Source of the DNA: an uncultured Lachnospiraceae bacterium
GTDB lineage: Bacteria; Bacillota; Clostridia; Lachnospirales; Lachnospiraceae
Reading direction: 5' to 3'
DNA length: 9,160 bases
Assembly (NCBI GenBank): GCA_910578175.1
Contig: CAJTPF010000006.1
Span: 1-9,160 of the forward strand
The notes beneath the pieces are model-generated. The model did no database searches. It was not told the DNA's origin and was given only the letters and a program-made list of their open reading frames with translations. The position numbers and the translations under genes are program-made. Below, piece by piece: positions 1 to 6,867 of the stretch (the first letter of the stretch is position 1; each line of letters starts with the position of its first letter).

Positions 1-11
1 TGCAGAAATTA

Positions 12-20
12 TGATATAAT
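12..20 (+). promoter_or_regulatory. Extended -10 promoter for the lectin adhesin gene
   Basis: A perfect TATAAT hexamer at 15-20 is preceded by TGA at 12-14, which makes a TG-extended -10 element of the kind used by the housekeeping sigma factor in Firmicutes. A -35 box at normal spacing would lie upstream of base 1, so it cannot be seen. Transcription would start at about 26-28, just before the inverted repeat in the leader. The assignment rests on motif match and position only. Confidence 0.65.
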
Positions 21-30
21 CTACTTTAAT

Positions 31-75
31 TATTGAAATGAAAATAATTACCGGTGTTTTTATTTCATTTCAATA
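31..75 (+). promoter_or_regulatory. Long AT-rich inverted repeat (leader hairpin or operator)
   Basis: The arm at 31-46 begins TATTGAAATGAAA, and the arm ending at 75 (61-75) is its exact reverse complement over 13 bases; pairing continues after one extra A. The spacer carries the palindrome ACCGGT at 50-55, close to the dyad centre. If transcription starts near 27, as the -10 box suggests, the mRNA would begin with this stem-loop, and the ribosome binding site at 89-94 would stay free downstream. It could protect the 5' end of the mRNA or be a protein-binding dyad; the sequence does not decide between these. It lacks a GC-rich stem followed by a T-run, so it is not an intrinsic terminator. 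Confidence 0.6.
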
Positions 76-88
76 GAAATACAAAAAG

Positions 89-94
89 AAAGGA
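89..94 (+). promoter_or_regulatory. Ribosome binding site deciding the adhesin start
   Basis: AAAGGA at 89-94 is the only good Shine-Dalgarno match here. It overlaps the in-frame ATG at 94 and so cannot serve it, but it sits 8 bases before the in-frame ATG at 103. The start at 103 is therefore preferred, which shortens the protein from 911 to 908 residues. Confidence 0.7.
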
Positions 95-102
95 TGAAAG
101 CA

Positions 103-2829
103 ATGTTTAAAGGAAAAAGCAAACAAAGCGGAAAGAAAAAAATTGCATTTCTGTTATCTGCCACGACATTGTTATCAACTGTCTTTGTCGGTTGGCAGAG
201 ATTCGATAATCCTGATGTTTATGCAGGTCCGGCAGATGAAGAAAAGACCTATTATTTTGCCGAAGGTTTTGGAACAGGAGTAGATTTTTCAGAGGATAAC
301 TGGAAGATCAATACTGCATTCCGAAGCGGCACACCGGAGTCTATTACCAGTAATCCGGTGAAATATGCAGCGATTGTTGAAAACGAACATTCGGGAAACA
401 ACGAAAAAATCATAAGACTGATCAACGGCGTCCGCGGGGCTGATCTGGGCAGAACAGATACCGATTACCGCGTAGGCACGGCGCTTGTGAAGGACAGGGT
501 ATCTTTAAAAGAAAGCAGTGAATTTTCTACAAAATTTACCATATCCATGCCGGATGCGTGCGTAAATATGGCACAGACAGGCGGAGCACAGTTTGCAAGA
601 GAAGTCGGGGGCGACGGTATAGCGTTTATCATCACACCTACCGATAGTATAAACGGACAGGCCGGTGCAGGCATGGGTTATTACGGAGTACCCGACAGTC
701 TTGTCATAGAAATGGATTCTTATTTTAACGGTGCATATTGTACCTTTGAGTCGTCAGGTACTGCATATGTTAACTGGGCATATGATAATCAGATTTATGC
801 AAATACCGGTTTAGGTTATTTACAGGCCGTTGCCGATGATACAAGAAATAAAGGTCTTGAATATGACTGGGCAAGTGCCGGTGCAAATTATTGGACATAT
901 TTAAAAAACCAGGGATATGAACAGCTGCCGGCAAGTCAGGACAGAAGGTTCGATCATGTGGGTGTCATGCTGGACGGCGTTACCAGAGATCATATCGGAA
1001 TCTCTTATCTAAACGGACTCCAGCCAGATTTAGTGCAGGGTGGAAATTATGTTAATATTAACGATCCGTCAGCCAGCACTCCGAGCAGTTCCAAGGATTG
1101 TACCACACGTTTTGCCGATGCGGGTAATATTGATGTGACCGGTGAAGAAGTGGATAACAGATTGTTTACATTCTGGATCGAATATGACGGAGAGAACTTA
1201 TATGTCAGATATGCAAACGGAAACTTTTCAGAAGCAGTAAGACCGGCGGATGCACAGATCAAACTGGAAGGTATGTCCCAGCTTGCGCATAAGTTTGCAA
1301 ATGATGATGTCCAGATCGGATTTACATCATCCATCGGTTCTTCCAAAGCAAATCATACGGTACATAGCGTAGCGTTTGCCAATAAATATTTTGAAAACGG
1401 AATTCAGACAGAATATACAGAGAAGTATTATGTTGAGAATCCGGATGCCACAAAAGATTTTATTACGGTAAATTCAAAGAAGTATGTTCTGACCGACAGT
1501 GTGGTTGTGGAAAATGTTGATATAGCTTCTGAGGCAGAAATCAGGGATAAATCTTCAGAAACAAAGTATCAGCCATATATTAAAAAAGATTATTCTGACA
1601 ATCCGTTATATCCGGATTCTACTACAGCCGTGAAAGGCGATGGTACAACGGTACTGTATCAGTTCTATGACCTGCCGTCCTATAAAGTAGAATATTATCT
1701 GGAACAGGATGCTGGTACAGCAGGAGCCGTACAGGTAGGCGACAAATATTATGTAAAAGAAGAAGCGCTCATAAAAACTGCAGCAGGCGGAAGCAGTGTT
1801 GCCAGCAATGAGAATGCCAACAAAAAAGCAGGCGTAACGGTTGACGGTACGGTAGCAGAAGATACTTATAAGAGTTATACGGATTATGAATTTAATCCTG
1901 AAGCAACCCGGACAGCAGGACATTCCGAAGGTACGGTAGCAAAAGACAATTCTCTGGTAATTCAGTTATATTATGATAAGAAGACACCAGAGAGAACGGA
2001 GTATAAGGAGCAGTACTGGGTGGAAGATCCGGAAGCAGACCATGATTTTGTTGAAATTGAAGTGAACGGAGAAGTTAAGAAGTTTGTTTTGAAAGAAACA
2101 AATGATGTTACCGATGTAAATATCGGTATTGGTGTAACCGTTACGGATAAGTCAGAAGACTATGAAAATTATGAACTGGTTGAAGTTGAGATTCCGGGCT
2201 ATCCGTCTTTCGTAGACCAGATCAATCCGGACGGAACCACCATCGTTCATCAGATTTATGTATTGAAGCCAACCTATCAGATCGAATACTGGGTGGAAGT
2301 TCCGGAGGCAACAAATGATTCGATCGAAGCAGACGGAAAGTATTATGTGATCAAGTCTGAAGAGACGATGAATAAATATGCCTCAGCCGGAACCGGAATC
2401 CTCTCATCTGAAAATGCAAAGGGTGCAGGTGTAAAAGCGGATGATGTGGATGTAGAAGATACGTTTAAGCAGTTTGCCGGTTATGTATTCAACCAGACGG
2501 CCACCGACGCTCATGGAAAAAACAGTGGTGATGTTGCTCCGGACAGCAGTCTTGTGATCCGGCTGTTATATGATTTGGAAGAGAAGCCGGTAGAACCGAC
2601 CACACCGGAAGAAATAACCACACCAGAGGAGACGACCACACCAGAAGAAATAACTACTACGGAAAAACCGTCTACCCCGGAAGTTACCACACCGGAACCG
2701 ACTACAAAAAAAGAACCAGAACCGACAAAGACCGGAGACAGTATGAACATGACCTTTGTAATGCTTCTGTTGCTTTCAGGCTGCACGGTATTTGTAGTTA
2801 TCATAAGTAAAAGAAAACATAATGATTAA
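103..2829 (+). CDS. Secreted, wall-anchored L-type lectin-domain adhesin
   Basis: This is a surface protein, probably binding glycans on host, diet or neighbouring cells. Residues 1-41 form a signal peptide (basic KKK, hydrophobic core, likely cleavage VYA|GP). Residues ~50-430 resemble the bacterial L-type (legume-like) lectin domain. GGDGIAF holds the usual sugar-binding Asp (D171). VIEMDSYFN carries E203, D205, Y207 and N209 at the same spacing as the concanavalin A metal ligands. DHIGI (D296, H297), FWIEYDG (358-364) and IGFTSSIG (405-412) are further family signatures. About 80 residues appear inserted between N209 and D296. Residues 436-828 are two tandem two-part repeats, then a Thr/Pro/Glu stalk, a PTKTGD motif, a hydrophobic segment and the tail KRKHND. 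Three cysteines (153, 213, 333) lie in the lectin region. The gene stands alone, with its own promoter and terminator, and no sortase gene is in view. An ATG at 94 is the alternative start. The ligand cannot be predicted. Confidence 0.88.
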   Translation: MFKGKSKQSGKKKIAFLLSATTLLSTVFVGWQRFDNPDVYAGPADEEKTYYFAEGFGTGVDFSEDNWKINTAFRSGTPESITSNPVKYAAIVENEHSGNNEKIIRLINGVRGADLGRTDTDYRVGTALVKDRVSLKESSEFSTKFTISMPDACVNMAQTGGAQFAREVGGDGIAFIITPTDSINGQAGAGMGYYGVPDSLVIEMDSYFNGAYCTFESSGTAYVNWAYDNQIYANTGLGYLQAVADDTRNKGLEYDWASAGANYWTYLKNQGYEQLPASQDRRFDHVGVMLDGVTRDHIGISYLNGLQPDLVQGGNYVNINDPSASTPSSSKDCTTRFADAGNIDVTGEEVDNRLFTFWIEYDGENLYVRYANGNFSEAVRPADAQIKLEGMSQLAHKFANDDVQIGFTSSIGSSKANHTVHSVAFANKYFENGIQTEYTEKYYVENPDATKDFITVNSKKYVLTDSVVVENVDIASEAEIRDKSSETKYQPYIKKDYSDNPLYPDSTTAVKGDGTTVLYQFYDLPSYKVEYYLEQDAGTAGAVQVGDKYYVKEEALIKTAAGGSSVASNENANKKAGVTVDGTVAEDTYKSYTDYEFNPEATRTAGHSEGTVAKDNSLVIQLYYDKKTPERTEYKEQYWVEDPEADHDFVEIEVNGEVKKFVLKETNDVTDVNIGIGVTVTDKSEDYENYELVEVEIPGYPSFVDQINPDGTTIVHQIYVLKPTYQIEYWVEVPEATNDSIEADGKYYVIKSEETMNKYASAGTGILSSENAKGAGVKADDVDVEDTFKQFAGYVFNQTATDAHGKNSGDVAPDSSLVIRLLYDLEEKPVEPTTPEEITTPEETTTPEEITTTEKPSTPEVTTPEPTTKKEPEPTKTGDSMNMTFVMLLLLSGCTVFVVIISKRKHND
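1408..1992 (+). repeat. Surface repeat module, copy 1 (A1+B1)
   Basis: This is an in-protein repeat, residues ~436-630 of the adhesin. It consists of a 92-residue A unit (1408-1683), opening with TEYTEKYYVENPDA and ending in GTTVLYQFYDLPSY. A 103-residue B unit (1684-1992) follows, opening with KVEYYLEQ and ending in SLVIQLYYD. Each unit starts with an E-Y-x(n)-Y-x-(V/L)-E strand and ends in an aromatic-rich strand, as in the small beta-rich MucBP-like or InlB-B-like repeats of Firmicute surface proteins. The family name is an inference; the internal repetition is seen directly. Confidence 0.75.
1993..2586 (+). repeat. Surface repeat module, copy 2 (A2+B2)
   Basis: This is the second copy of the two-part module, residues ~631-828. 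A2 (1993-2277, 95 residues) opens with RTEYKEQYWVEDPEA and ends with GTTIVHQIYVLKPTY. B2 (2278-2586, 103 residues) opens with QIEYWVEVPEA and ends with SLVIRLLYD. The order A-B-A-B, and the equal length of B1 and B2, show that a whole ~195-residue block was duplicated. The two copies have diverged a good deal at the DNA level, so the duplication is not recent. It probably acts as a stalk lifting the lectin domain off the wall. Confidence 0.75.
2587..2721 (+). repeat. Thr/Pro/Glu-rich low-complexity stalk
   Basis: Residues ~829-873 of the adhesin consist almost only of Thr, Pro, Glu, Lys and Val, built on repeated PEEITT and PEETT units. Near-identical copies of the ACCACACC-GA(A/G)GA(A/G) DNA unit recur at about 2599-2650. 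Such segments usually span the peptidoglycan in sortase-anchored proteins. The DNA repeats could allow length change by slippage. Confidence 0.75.
2722..2826 (+). other. C-terminal sorting signal, non-canonical (PTKTGD)
   Basis: The protein ends with PTKTG at 2722-2736 followed by D, then a hydrophobic stretch (FVMLLLLSGCTVFVVIIS) and the basic tail KRKHND. This tripartite layout is that of a sortase substrate, but the motif departs from LPXTG by having Pro-Thr-Lys-Thr-Gly with no leading Leu. KTGD-type tails are common in Lachnospiraceae surface proteins. A cysteine (C894) lies inside the hydrophobic segment. If no sortase acts on it, the same segment would serve as a plain membrane anchor. 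Confidence 0.7.
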
Positions 2830-2851
2830 TGATTGATAAGTTTTAGATTAT

Positions 2852-2903
2852 GGACACTGCATTGTTGGATCTGCCAACGGATATGCAGTGTCCTGTTTTG
2901 TGT
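2852..2903 (+). terminator. Intrinsic terminator of the adhesin gene
   Basis: GGACACTGCAT at 2852-2862 pairs exactly with ATGCAGTGTCC at 2883-2893. A second inner stem, GTTGG (2864-2868) with CCAAC (2874-2878), sits inside it. The stem is followed by TGTTTTGTGT, which is T-rich but broken by G, so termination may be incomplete. It begins 23 bases after the adhesin stop codon. Confidence 0.75.
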
Positions 2904-2990
2904 CAAAAATAATTGTTTGCATAATTAGAGGGACAACTTGAATATATATAGAAAAGCGGGGGATTTCAGTTTGAAAGCTTTGGCTGTTAT

Positions 2991-3019
2991 TTGTCAATTC
3001 ATGATCCGCCTGCAATAAT
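2991..3019 (+). promoter_or_regulatory. nifJ: Possible distal promoter for nifJ
   Basis: TTGTCA at 2991-2996 lies 17 bases before AATAAT at 3014-3019, and TGC directly before the hexamer gives a TG-extended -10. A start near 3026 would place the inverted repeat at 3026-3046 at the very 5' end of the transcript. The -10 box differs from consensus at its first base, and AT-rich DNA makes chance matches common, so this is a weak call. Confidence 0.3.
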
Positions 3020-3020
3020 T

Positions 3021-3057
3021 CTGCACGAATACTTACAATGTATTCGGATAAATGCAG
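3021..3057 (+). promoter_or_regulatory. Inverted repeat upstream of the nifJ promoter, candidate operator
   Basis: CGAATAC (3026-3032) and GTATTCG (3040-3046) are exact inverted repeats with a 7-base spacer. An outer pair CTGCA (3021-3025) and TGCAG (3053-3057) extends the dyad, with six unpaired bases on the right side. The element ends 8 bases before the -35 box of the main nifJ promoter. That position would suit an activator site, or a leader hairpin if the distal promoter is used. No known operator consensus was recognised. Confidence 0.4.
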
Positions 3058-3065
3058 TCTCAAAG

Positions 3066-3094
3066 TTTACAACCCCGGAAAAATATGATAAAAT
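3066..3094 (+). promoter_or_regulatory. nifJ: Main nifJ promoter
   Basis: TTTACA at 3066-3071 is followed after exactly 17 bases by TAAAAT at 3089-3094, with TGA at 3086-3088 making an extended -10. Start of transcription is expected near 3101, giving a leader of about 52 bases that ends in the strong ribosome binding site AAGGAGG (3138-3144), 8 bases before the ATG. A highly expressed metabolic gene would suit such a strong promoter and ribosome site. Confidence 0.7.
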
Positions 3095-3152
3095 ATTTCA
3101 TTAGTAGGGTCAATATGACTTTTTTAAACAAAATTCTAAGGAGGATATATTA

Positions 3153-6100
3153 ATGTCTAGAGCAAAACAGTCAATGGACGGTAACACGGCAGCCGCACAT
3201 GTAGCGTATGCGTTTACAGATGTTGCCGCTATTTATCCGATCACACCATCCAGTCCGATGGCGGATTTTGTTGACCAATGGTCGGCAGCAGGTCAGGAAA
3301 ACATTTTTGGTAATCAGGTAAAAGTAGTGGAAATGCAGTCGGAAGCAGGTGCTGCGGGAACTGTTCACGGTTCTCTTGCGACAGGTGCCATCACTACAAC
3401 ATTTACAGCTTCCCAGGGTCTTTTACTGATGATCCCGAATATGTATAAGATCGCAGGCGAGCAGCTTCCATGTGTATTCCATGTGTCTGCCCGTACCGTT
3501 GCCACACAGTCGTTGAATATCTTTGGCGATCACAGCGATGTATACGCCTGCAGACAGACCGGTTTCGCAATGCTGGCAGAGACAAACCCACAGGAGGTTA
3601 TGGACTTAAGCCCGGTTGCACATCTGGCAGCCATTGAAGGAAAAGTTCCATTTATCAACTTCTTTGACGGTTTCCGTACTTCCCATGAGATTCAGAAGAT
3701 TGAAAAGTGGGATTATGCTGACTTAAAAGAAATGTGCAATATGGATTCTGTAAAAGAGTTCCGTTCACATGCATTAAATCCGGAACATCCGGCAATGCGC
3801 GGCTCTCATGAAAACGGAGATGTATTCTTCCAGCACAGAGAGGCTTGTAATGCAACATATGATGCATTACCGGCAGTTGTTAAGAAATACATGGGTAAGA
3901 TTAATGAAAAACTTGGTACAAACTATGACTTATTTAACTATTACGGAGCGCCGGATGCGGACCGTGTGATCATAGCTATGGGGTCCATTTGTGATGTTGC
4001 GGAAGAAGTCATCGATTACTTAACTGCAGCAGGAGAAAAAGTAGGTCTTGTAAAGGTTCGTCTCTATCGTCCATGGGTATCTGATGCGCTTGTAGACGTG
4101 ATTCCTAAGACTGCTAAGAAGATCGCTGTTCTCGACCGTACAAAAGAGCCTGGTTCTCTTGGCGAGCCGCTTTACCTGGATGTTATCACAACACTCCATG
4201 AAGCAGGAATGAATGATATCGTTGTGACCGGAGGACGTTATGGTCTGGGTTCCAAGGATACGCCGCCTTCTTCCGTATTTGCGGTATACAAGGAACTGGA
4301 AAAGGATGCGCCGAAGGCACGTTTCACTATCGGTATCGTGGATGATGTTACCAACTTAAGTTTACCGGAAGTAAAACCGGCTCCGATCACTTCTGCAAAG
4401 GGTACCGTAGAATGTAAATTCTGGGGACTTGGCGGTGACGGTACTGTTGGTGCAAACAAGAACTCCACAAAGATCATCGGTGACCATACGGATAAATATA
4501 TTCAGGCATATTTCCAGTATGATTCCAAGAAGACCGGAGGTATTACGATCTCCCACTTGAGATTTGGTGATAACCCGATCAAGAGTCCTTATTACATCAA
4601 TCAGGCAGATTTTGTGGCATGTCATAATCCGTCCTATGTAACAAACGGTTACAAAATGGTTCAGGATGTAAAACCGGGCGGCGTATTTATGATCAACTGC
4701 CAGTGGTCCGATGAAGAACTGGATAAGCATATGCCAGCAGTATCCAAGAAGTATATTGCAGATAACAATATCCAGTTATATACCATCAATGCCATTGATA
4801 AGGCGATTGAAATCGGTATGGGCAAACGTACCAATACGATTCTTCAGTCTGCATTTTTCAAGCTGGCAAACGTAATGCCGATCGAAGAAGCAGTGGATTA
4901 TATGAAAGCAGCAGCTAAGAAGTCTTACAGCAAGAAGGGCGACGCAGTTGTTGAAATGAACTATAAGGCAATCGATGCAGGTCTTGATGCGATACATAAA
5001 GTAGAAGTTCCGGCTTCCTGGGCAAATCCGGAAGCAGATGCGCCGGCAAAGGAACTTTCCGGCCGTGAAGCTACCGTTAAGATGGTAAAAGAACTTCTTC
5101 AGCCGATTTCTTTAATGGATGGCGACAGCCTTCCGGTATCTGCGTTTAAGGATATTGCAGACGGTCAGTTCGAGACAGGCGCTTCCGCATATGAAAAGCG
5201 CGGAACCGCAGTTATGGTTCCTGAATGGGATCCGGAACTCTGTAAACAGTGTAATCAGTGTGCGTTTGTATGTTCTCATGCAACCATTCGTCCGTTTATG
5301 CTGGATGAAGATGAGATCAAGGCGGCTCCTTCTAATATTAAGCTGGCTGACAGCAAACTGGCAGGCGGAAAGTACAAGTTTACAATGAGCGTATCTCCGT
5401 TAGACTGTATGGGATGCGGCGAGTGTATCACGGTATGTCCGGCAGAAGGTGCGATCAAGATGGTTCCTCAGGATACACAGGCAGACGAGCAGCCGGTATT
5501 CGATTACCTGGTTGCAAACGTGGGCAAAAAGCCGGGTATGCCTGCAGACAATACTCCGCTTGGATCCCAGTTCAACCAGCCGTTGCTTGAGTTCTCCGGA
5601 AGCTGTGCAGGCTGTGCGGAAACATCATATGCAAGACTGGTAACACAGTTATATGGCGAGCAGATGTATATTTCCAATGCAACCGGTTGTTCTTCGATCT
5701 GGGGCGGCCCTGCAGCAACATCACCATATACGGTAAATAAAGATTCGTTAAAAGGACCGGCATGGTCAAATTCATTATTTGAAGATAATGCAGAGCACGG
5801 ATTCGGTATGTTCATCGGACAGAAGACTCTTCGCGAACAGGCAATTGCCACGATTCAGGAAATCGTTGCTTCCGACAAGGCTTCTGCTGAATTAAAGGCT
5901 GCGTTTGACGCGTTTATGGAAACCAAGGAAGATACAAAGGCAAATACACCTGCAACAGAGGCTTTGGTGGCTGAATTAGAGAAAGCTGCAGCTGCAGGCT
6001 GTGAAAAATCCAAAGAAGTTCTGGAGAAGAAGCAGTATCTTGCTAAGAAGTCCATCTGGATCTTCGGCGGAGACGGCTGGGCTTATGATATCGGATTCGG

Positions 6101-6704
6101 CGGTCTTGATCATGTACTTGCATCCGGTGAGAATGTAAACGTTATGGTATTTGATACAGAGATGTACTCTAATACAGGCGGTCAGGCTTCTAAGGCTTCC
6201 AATATCGGTGAAGTTTGTCAGTTTGCTGCTGCCGGTAAGGAAATCGGTAAGAAGAGTCTTGCTGAAATTGCAATGAGCTATGGTTATGTTTATGTAGCGC
6301 AGATCGCTCTGGGTGCAAATCCGGCGCAGGCTGTGAAGGCTATCACGGAAGCTGAGAAGTACAACGGACCTTCCCTGATCATCGGCTATGCTCCATGTGA
6401 ACTTCATGGTATTGCCAAGGGTGGAATGAACCACTGCCAGGATGAAATGAAGAAGGCTGTTAAGGCCGGATACTGGAATCTGTTCTCATTCAACCCACAG
6501 TTAAAGGCAGAAGGAAAGAATCCGTTTACACTGACTTCTAAGGAAGGCGATGGAAGCTATCAGGAATTCCTGAACAACGAGGCTCGTTATACACGTCTGA
6601 TCAAGCCGTTCCCTGAAAGAGCAGAAAGACTCTTCAGCGAATCGGAGAAGGCTGCAAAAGAGCGTTATGAGCATTTGATGAGACTGGTAGAGCTTTATAA
6701 ATAA
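3153..6704 (+). CDS. nifJ: Pyruvate:ferredoxin (flavodoxin) oxidoreductase, single chain
   Basis: This cytoplasmic enzyme oxidises pyruvate with CoA to acetyl-CoA and CO2 and passes electrons to ferredoxin or flavodoxin, the central step of anaerobic pyruvate use. The 1183 residues match the usual length of clostridial homologues. The N-terminal domain has YPITPSSPM with T31, then E64 and R114 (SARTVA), at the same positions as the active-site residues of the Desulfovibrio africanus enzyme. A transketolase C-terminal-like domain (~255-410) and the gamma/CoA-binding region (~412-630) follow. Two [4Fe-4S] ferredoxin motifs come next: C697, C700, C703, C707 and C752, C755, C758, C762. C818, C821, C846 and C1082 are the expected ligands of the proximal cluster. 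The thiamine diphosphate site runs from GGDGWAYDIGFGG to SNTGGQ (~973-1010). Nothing is missing. It is a single-gene unit with its own promoter and terminator; no Rex-type site was found. Some annotations call it por. Confidence 0.97.
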   Translation: MSRAKQSMDGNTAAAHVAYAFTDVAAIYPITPSSPMADFVDQWSAAGQENIFGNQVKVVEMQSEAGAAGTVHGSLATGAITTTFTASQGLLLMIPNMYKIAGEQLPCVFHVSARTVATQSLNIFGDHSDVYACRQTGFAMLAETNPQEVMDLSPVAHLAAIEGKVPFINFFDGFRTSHEIQKIEKWDYADLKEMCNMDSVKEFRSHALNPEHPAMRGSHENGDVFFQHREACNATYDALPAVVKKYMGKINEKLGTNYDLFNYYGAPDADRVIIAMGSICDVAEEVIDYLTAAGEKVGLVKVRLYRPWVSDALVDVIPKTAKKIAVLDRTKEPGSLGEPLYLDVITTLHEAGMNDIVVTGGRYGLGSKDTPPSSVFAVYKELEKDAPKARFTIGIVDDVTNLSLPEVKPAPITSAKGTVECKFWGLGGDGTVGANKNSTKIIGDHTDKYIQAYFQYDSKKTGGITISHLRFGDNPIKSPYYINQADFVACHNPSYVTNGYKMVQDVKPGGVFMINCQWSDEELDKHMPAVSKKYIADNNIQLYTINAIDKAIEIGMGKRTNTILQSAFFKLANVMPIEEAVDYMKAAAKKSYSKKGDAVVEMNYKAIDAGLDAIHKVEVPASWANPEADAPAKELSGREATVKMVKELLQPISLMDGDSLPVSAFKDIADGQFETGASAYEKRGTAVMVPEWDPELCKQCNQCAFVCSHATIRPFMLDEDEIKAAPSNIKLADSKLAGGKYKFTMSVSPLDCMGCGECITVCPAEGAIKMVPQDTQADEQPVFDYLVANVGKKPGMPADNTPLGSQFNQPLLEFSGSCAGCAETSYARLVTQLYGEQMYISNATGCSSIWGGPAATSPYTVNKDSLKGPAWSNSLFEDNAEHGFGMFIGQKTLREQAIATIQEIVASDKASAELKAAFDAFMETKEDTKANTPATEALVAELEKAAAAGCEKSKEVLEKKQYLAKKSIWIFGGDGWAYDIGFGGLDHVLASGENVNVMVFDTEMYSNTGGQASKASNIGEVCQFAAAGKEIGKKSLAEIAMSYGYVYVAQIALGANPAQAVKAITEAEKYNGPSLIIGYAPCELHGIAKGGMNHCQDEMKKAVKAGYWNLFSFNPQLKAEGKNPFTLTSKEGDGSYQEFLNNEARYTRLIKPFPERAERLFSESEKAAKERYEHLMRLVELYK

Positions 6705-6750
6705 TATTGGTTTTATTATTTGGATGGCTGATTAAATAAAGAATGTCAGA

Positions 6751-6786
6751 AAACCCTTGGAAATATGTATTTCCAAGGGTTTTTAT
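6751..6786 (+). terminator. Strong intrinsic terminator of nifJ
   Basis: CCCTTGGAAAT at 6754-6764 pairs perfectly with ATTTCCAAGGG at 6769-6779 around the 4-base loop ATGT. The flanking AAA and TTT extend the stem, and a T-run follows (6780-6784). It lies 46 bases after the nifJ stop codon and separates nifJ from the downstream ATPase operon. Confidence 0.92.
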
Positions 6787-6815
6787 TATGAAATTGTGAA
6801 ATTATCTCAAAAAAA

Positions 6816-6844
6816 TTGACATAGTAATTAAAAATGGATATATT
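6816..6844 (+). promoter_or_regulatory. Promoter of the ATPase/RloB operon
   Basis: A perfect -35 box, TTGACA (6816-6821), is followed after 17 bases by TATATT (6839-6844), five of six to the -10 consensus. The predicted start of transcription, near 6851, falls on the first bases of the ribosome binding site, so the mRNA leader would be only about 17 bases. Shifted -10 readings such as TATTAT at 6841-6846 would give poorer spacing. No obvious operator dyad overlaps it. Confidence 0.75.
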
Positions 6845-6850
6845 ATATAG

Positions 6851-6860
6851 AAAGGAGGTG
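6851..6860 (+). promoter_or_regulatory. Full-consensus ribosome binding site at the likely mRNA 5' end
   Basis: AAAGGAGGTG at 6851-6860 matches the Firmicute anti-Shine-Dalgarno sequence over ten bases, with 7 bases to the ATG at 6868. It fixes the start of the ATPase. It is unusual in lying directly at the predicted transcription start. Confidence 0.85.
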
Positions 6861-6867
6861 TCTGATA

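Noticed and set aside
31..75. Invertible promoter (phase-variation switch) flanked by the arms at 31-46 and 61-75
   Set aside because: The arms are only about 14 bases apart, too close for site-specific inversion, the promoter lies outside them, and no recombinase gene is in view. A partner arm further upstream cannot be excluded.
2848..3063. Minus-strand open frame of 71 codons in the gap between the adhesin and nifJ
   Set aside because: It needs a TTG start with no ribosome binding site, runs through the adhesin terminator hairpin, covers the inverted repeat and candidate distal promoter, and has no recognisable domain.
3095..3152. Rex-type operator or attenuator in the nifJ leader
   Set aside because: TTTAAACAAA near 3124 matches only part of one Rex half-site, and the GTCA-ATA-TGAC stem (3109-3119) before a T-run has just 4 base pairs, too weak for an attenuator.
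5119..5643. Two plus-strand open frames (5119-5388 and 5449-5643) inside nifJ
   Set aside because: They are out of frame with the iron-sulfur region of nifJ, have no ribosome sites and show no domain; nifJ itself is unbroken across them.
5976..6434. Minus-strand open frame of 152 codons opposite the thiamine-binding region of nifJ
   Set aside because: It is a long shadow frame opposite a well-conserved coding region, with no ribosome site or recognisable protein features.
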